DNA of 5,999 bases from Lentisphaerota bacterium (lineage in GTDB: Bacteria > Verrucomicrobiota > Kiritimatiellia > JAAZAB01). The stretch lies in NCBI GenBank assembly GCA_016182435.1, contig JACPGN010000225.1, positions 1 to 5,999 of the forward strand. Direction: 5' to 3'. How positions within the stretch are numbered: the first letter of the stretch is position 1; each line of letters opens with the position of its first letter. Made by a program: the position numbers and the translations under genes. Shown here in pieces: positions 4,409 to 5,999 of this stretch. The notes beneath the pieces are model-generated. The model did no database searches. It was not told where the DNA came from and was given only the letters and a program-made list of their open reading frames with translations.

Positions 4409-5773
4409 ATGAACTCATGGAGCAAGAGTTTAATTGGACTTGCCTGGATTACGCTGGCTTCCTCGCGCGCCCTGGGCGTTATTCCATCCATTCAAGCCAA
4501 TGGCGGCGGCGGCACGGTAACCGTAGTCGAGAGCAACTCCCTATCGCTGACCATCCAGTTGAACACGGAAGGCGCGGCGGGCCCGGCGGATTGGTGGCTG
4601 TTGGCTAATACCGGTTCAGCCTGGTATTTTTTTGACGCCGCCAGCGGACTCTGGCGGCAGGGTTTTCAGGTCACCCACCAGGGAGCGCTTGTTGATCTTT
4701 CATCAACCGAAGTTCTGCGTATGGCCGGTCTGGCACCGGGCGTTTATTCCATCTACTTCGGCGTTGACTTGACCCCCGACGGGACAGTTGACGACCCGCT
4801 TTACTATGACCTTATTACGGTCAATGCCGTCCCCCATGATTCGCTCTCCGAGCTGTATGTTGACGTTTATGATGAAGCGAAAGCTTATAACGGTTCGACC
4901 TATTTTGCCGAAGCGCACAGCTCACCGCGAATCGTCGCGGTCAATATGCAGGGCGCCATAACCTGGCAATATAACGTGCCGAGCAATCTGCGCCAGTTCA
5001 CCAATCCCGGCTTTGACGTGGAAGTCCTGACCAATAATGGTCATGTTCTTTTTGTCCTGCCCAGCAACGGTGTGTATGAAATTGATTCGGCTGGAACGGT
5101 GGTCTGGAGTAATTTGGACGCTCAAGTTTCACACGATGCCGACCGGCTGGCCAACGGAAATACGATCTATATCTTCGGCAACAACGATAAGTTTGAAGAC
5201 CCGCAGGTCAAGGAAGTGAATGCCGGCGGAGGGCTCGTCTGGTCATGGTCCGCCAATACCGCCTTCGATTACGAGCCGTATCGCAGTATCTCCGCCGAAG
5301 GCTGGACGCATGCCAATGCCGTCACGCGTCTTCAGGGCGGTAATACCCTGGTTAATTTGCGCAATTTTGACATGACCGTTGAAGTAAATCATGCCGGCGC
5401 GGTTGTCTGGTCTAATGACTGGAGCACGATTGGCGGCACGAATTGCGATCCGCATGAGCCGGAAATTGAGACCAATGGTCATATCGTTGTCTGTCTGCAG
5501 AACAATTCGCCGTATCAAGTGGTGGAAATAGATAAATCCACGAAGGAGCTTGTCTGGACTTATGCTCGCGACGGATTGCGCACCGCCCGCGACGCCGACC
5601 GGCTGCCGAACGGCAACACGCTGATTGTCGGCGTACTCCAACCGCAGGAAGATTCGGTTGTTTTTGAGGTTACCGCGGAGGGCGAAATTGTCTGGCAGTT
5701 GAAAATCAAGGACGCGCCCGCGACCCACAGCCCCGGCTTTTTTTACAAGGCGCAGCGCCTGGGCGCACAATAA
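4409..5773 (+). CDS. Secreted arylsulfotransferase-like beta-propeller protein
   Basis: This protein has 454 residues. An N-terminal signal peptide (MNSWSKSLIGLAWITLASSRALG, written here as start MNSWSKSL to ALG at 23) predicts export. Residues ~28-140 form a beta-rich domain with the pattern ADWWLLANTGSAWYFFD...VDLSSTEVLRMAGLAPGVYSIYFGVD-like, which I recall at the N-terminus or C-terminus of exported proteins in several phyla. Residues ~170-454 are propeller repeats: about six units ending in V-x-E-(I/V)-(D/N)-x-x-G-x-x-VW (near 223-233, 268-278, 324-334, 372-383, 418-429) joined by RLxNGNT(L/I) strands. This matches arylsulfotransferase (ASST) and related PQQ-like propellers. Histidines H242, H301, H349 and H440 sit at comparable points of successive blades and could include the sulfuryl-accepting histidine, but I cannot align them. 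Substrate is unknown, and a non-enzymatic propeller is a real alternative. The next gene follows after 56 bases. Confidence 0.82.
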   Translation: MNSWSKSLIGLAWITLASSRALGVIPSIQANGGGGTVTVVESNSLSLTIQLNTEGAAGPADWWLLANTGSAWYFFDAASGLWRQGFQVTHQGALVDLSSTEVLRMAGLAPGVYSIYFGVDLTPDGTVDDPLYYDLITVNAVPHDSLSELYVDVYDEAKAYNGSTYFAEAHSSPRIVAVNMQGAITWQYNVPSNLRQFTNPGFDVEVLTNNGHVLFVLPSNGVYEIDSAGTVVWSNLDAQVSHDADRLANGNTIYIFGNNDKFEDPQVKEVNAGGGLVWSWSANTAFDYEPYRSISAEGWTHANAVTRLQGGNTLVNLRNFDMTVEVNHAGAVVWSNDWSTIGGTNCDPHEPEIETNGHIVVCLQNNSPYQVVEIDKSTKELVWTYARDGLRTARDADRLPNGNTLIVGVLQPQEDSVVFEVTAEGEIVWQLKIKDAPATHSPGFFYKAQRLGAQ

Positions 5774-5817
5774 TCCCGCAATCCCGTTCGGTAAACATTC
5801 CTAATCAGATCATAGCG

Positions 5818-5822
5818 TGAGG
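5818..5822 (+). promoter_or_regulatory. Ribosome binding site of the last gene
   Basis: TGAGG, seven bases before the ATG at 5830. It supports this start, which also begins a good signal peptide. Confidence 0.6.
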
Positions 5823-5829
5823 TATTAAC

Positions 5830-5999
5830 ATGAGGACAATTATTCTTCTGGCAATTGGAATGTTCTGGCTCCGCGCGGTTCAGGCGCAAATTGGCTCGTC
5901 CATCAGCGCCGATGGGTCGGCGCCCAACAACAACGCCATGCTGGATGTACAGTCCCCCGCCACCGGCGCCGGCAAAGGCATTCTGATTCCGCGGCTTAC
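5830..5999 (+). CDS. Secreted tail-fibre-like protein, 5' part only
   Basis: The gene runs off the right edge after 56 full codons. Residues 1-19 are a signal peptide (MRTIILLAIGMFWLRAVQA, cleavage probably before QIGSS). The next residues read SADGSAPNNNAMLDVQSPAT, then GAGKGILIPRL and probably Thr. The pattern N-A-M-L-D-V-x-S...G-(I/L)-L-(I/P)-P-R-(L/M)-T is, as I recall, the start of many long exported proteins with phage tail-fibre-like or collagen-like repeats, best known from Bacteroidota. They are thought to be surface or adhesive proteins. The short spacing to the upstream propeller gene on the same strand suggests one operon of exported proteins. The rest of the protein is outside the window, so domain content beyond this is unknown. 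Confidence 0.8.
   Translation, partial: MRTIILLAIGMFWLRAVQAQIGSSISADGSAPNNNAMLDVQSPATGAGKGILIPRL

Noticed and set aside
5243..5770. 175-codon minus-strand ORF opposite the propeller gene
   Set aside because: Antisense shadow of regularly repeated propeller blades, with no motif of its own.

Overview
The window carries five protein genes in a clear state, one probable small gene, one internally deleted pseudogene, one tRNA gene, and an unusually dense set of intergenic palindromic repeats. The DNA is GC-rich. The species cannot be read directly. The MiaB variant, the secreted beta-propeller with an N-terminal beta-rich domain, and the CAC-rich and GC-hairpin intergenic repeats together suggest an uncultured bacterium of the PVC group (Kiritimatiellota, Verrucomicrobiota or Lentisphaerota type). 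That placement is inference from memory of such genomes, at low to moderate confidence.

Layout, left to right. Positions 95-945 on the minus strand hold, in transcription order, a six-helix membrane protein (945-403), a 63-residue protein whose ATG lies two bases after that stop (400-209), and the remains of a nucleotidyltransferase gene (264-95). The relic overlaps the small ORF by 56 bases in another frame. Only the first ~22 codons and last ~35 codons of the nucleotidyltransferase survive, joined out of frame. Positions 946-1095 hold a composite repeat. Positions 1096-2454 (minus) encode MiaB, the methylthiotransferase for adenosine 37 of UNN-reading tRNAs. Positions 2455-2707 hold a second copy of the composite repeat in the opposite orientation. 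Positions 2708-2781 (minus) encode tRNA-Cys(GCA), a likely MiaB substrate. A twin-hairpin element and a GC palindrome fill 2842-2925. Positions 3015-3998 (minus) encode an aldo/keto reductase with its catalytic tetrad intact. After a ~400-base divergent spacer with two more hairpin elements, the plus strand encodes a secreted arylsulfotransferase-like beta-propeller (4409-5773). It is followed after 56 bases by the start of another secreted protein that runs off the window (5830 onward).

How the parts fit. MiaB and tRNA-Cys are enzyme and probable substrate side by side on one strand. The two plus-strand genes look like an exported-protein operon. The most interesting observations are (1) the decayed small-protein/nucleotidyltransferase pair at 95-400, where one stretch of DNA encodes recognisable sequence in two frames, and (2) the modular intergenic repeats, two of which share the same hairpin-plus-CAC-repeat design. 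No complete defence system, CRISPR array or transposase is visible.
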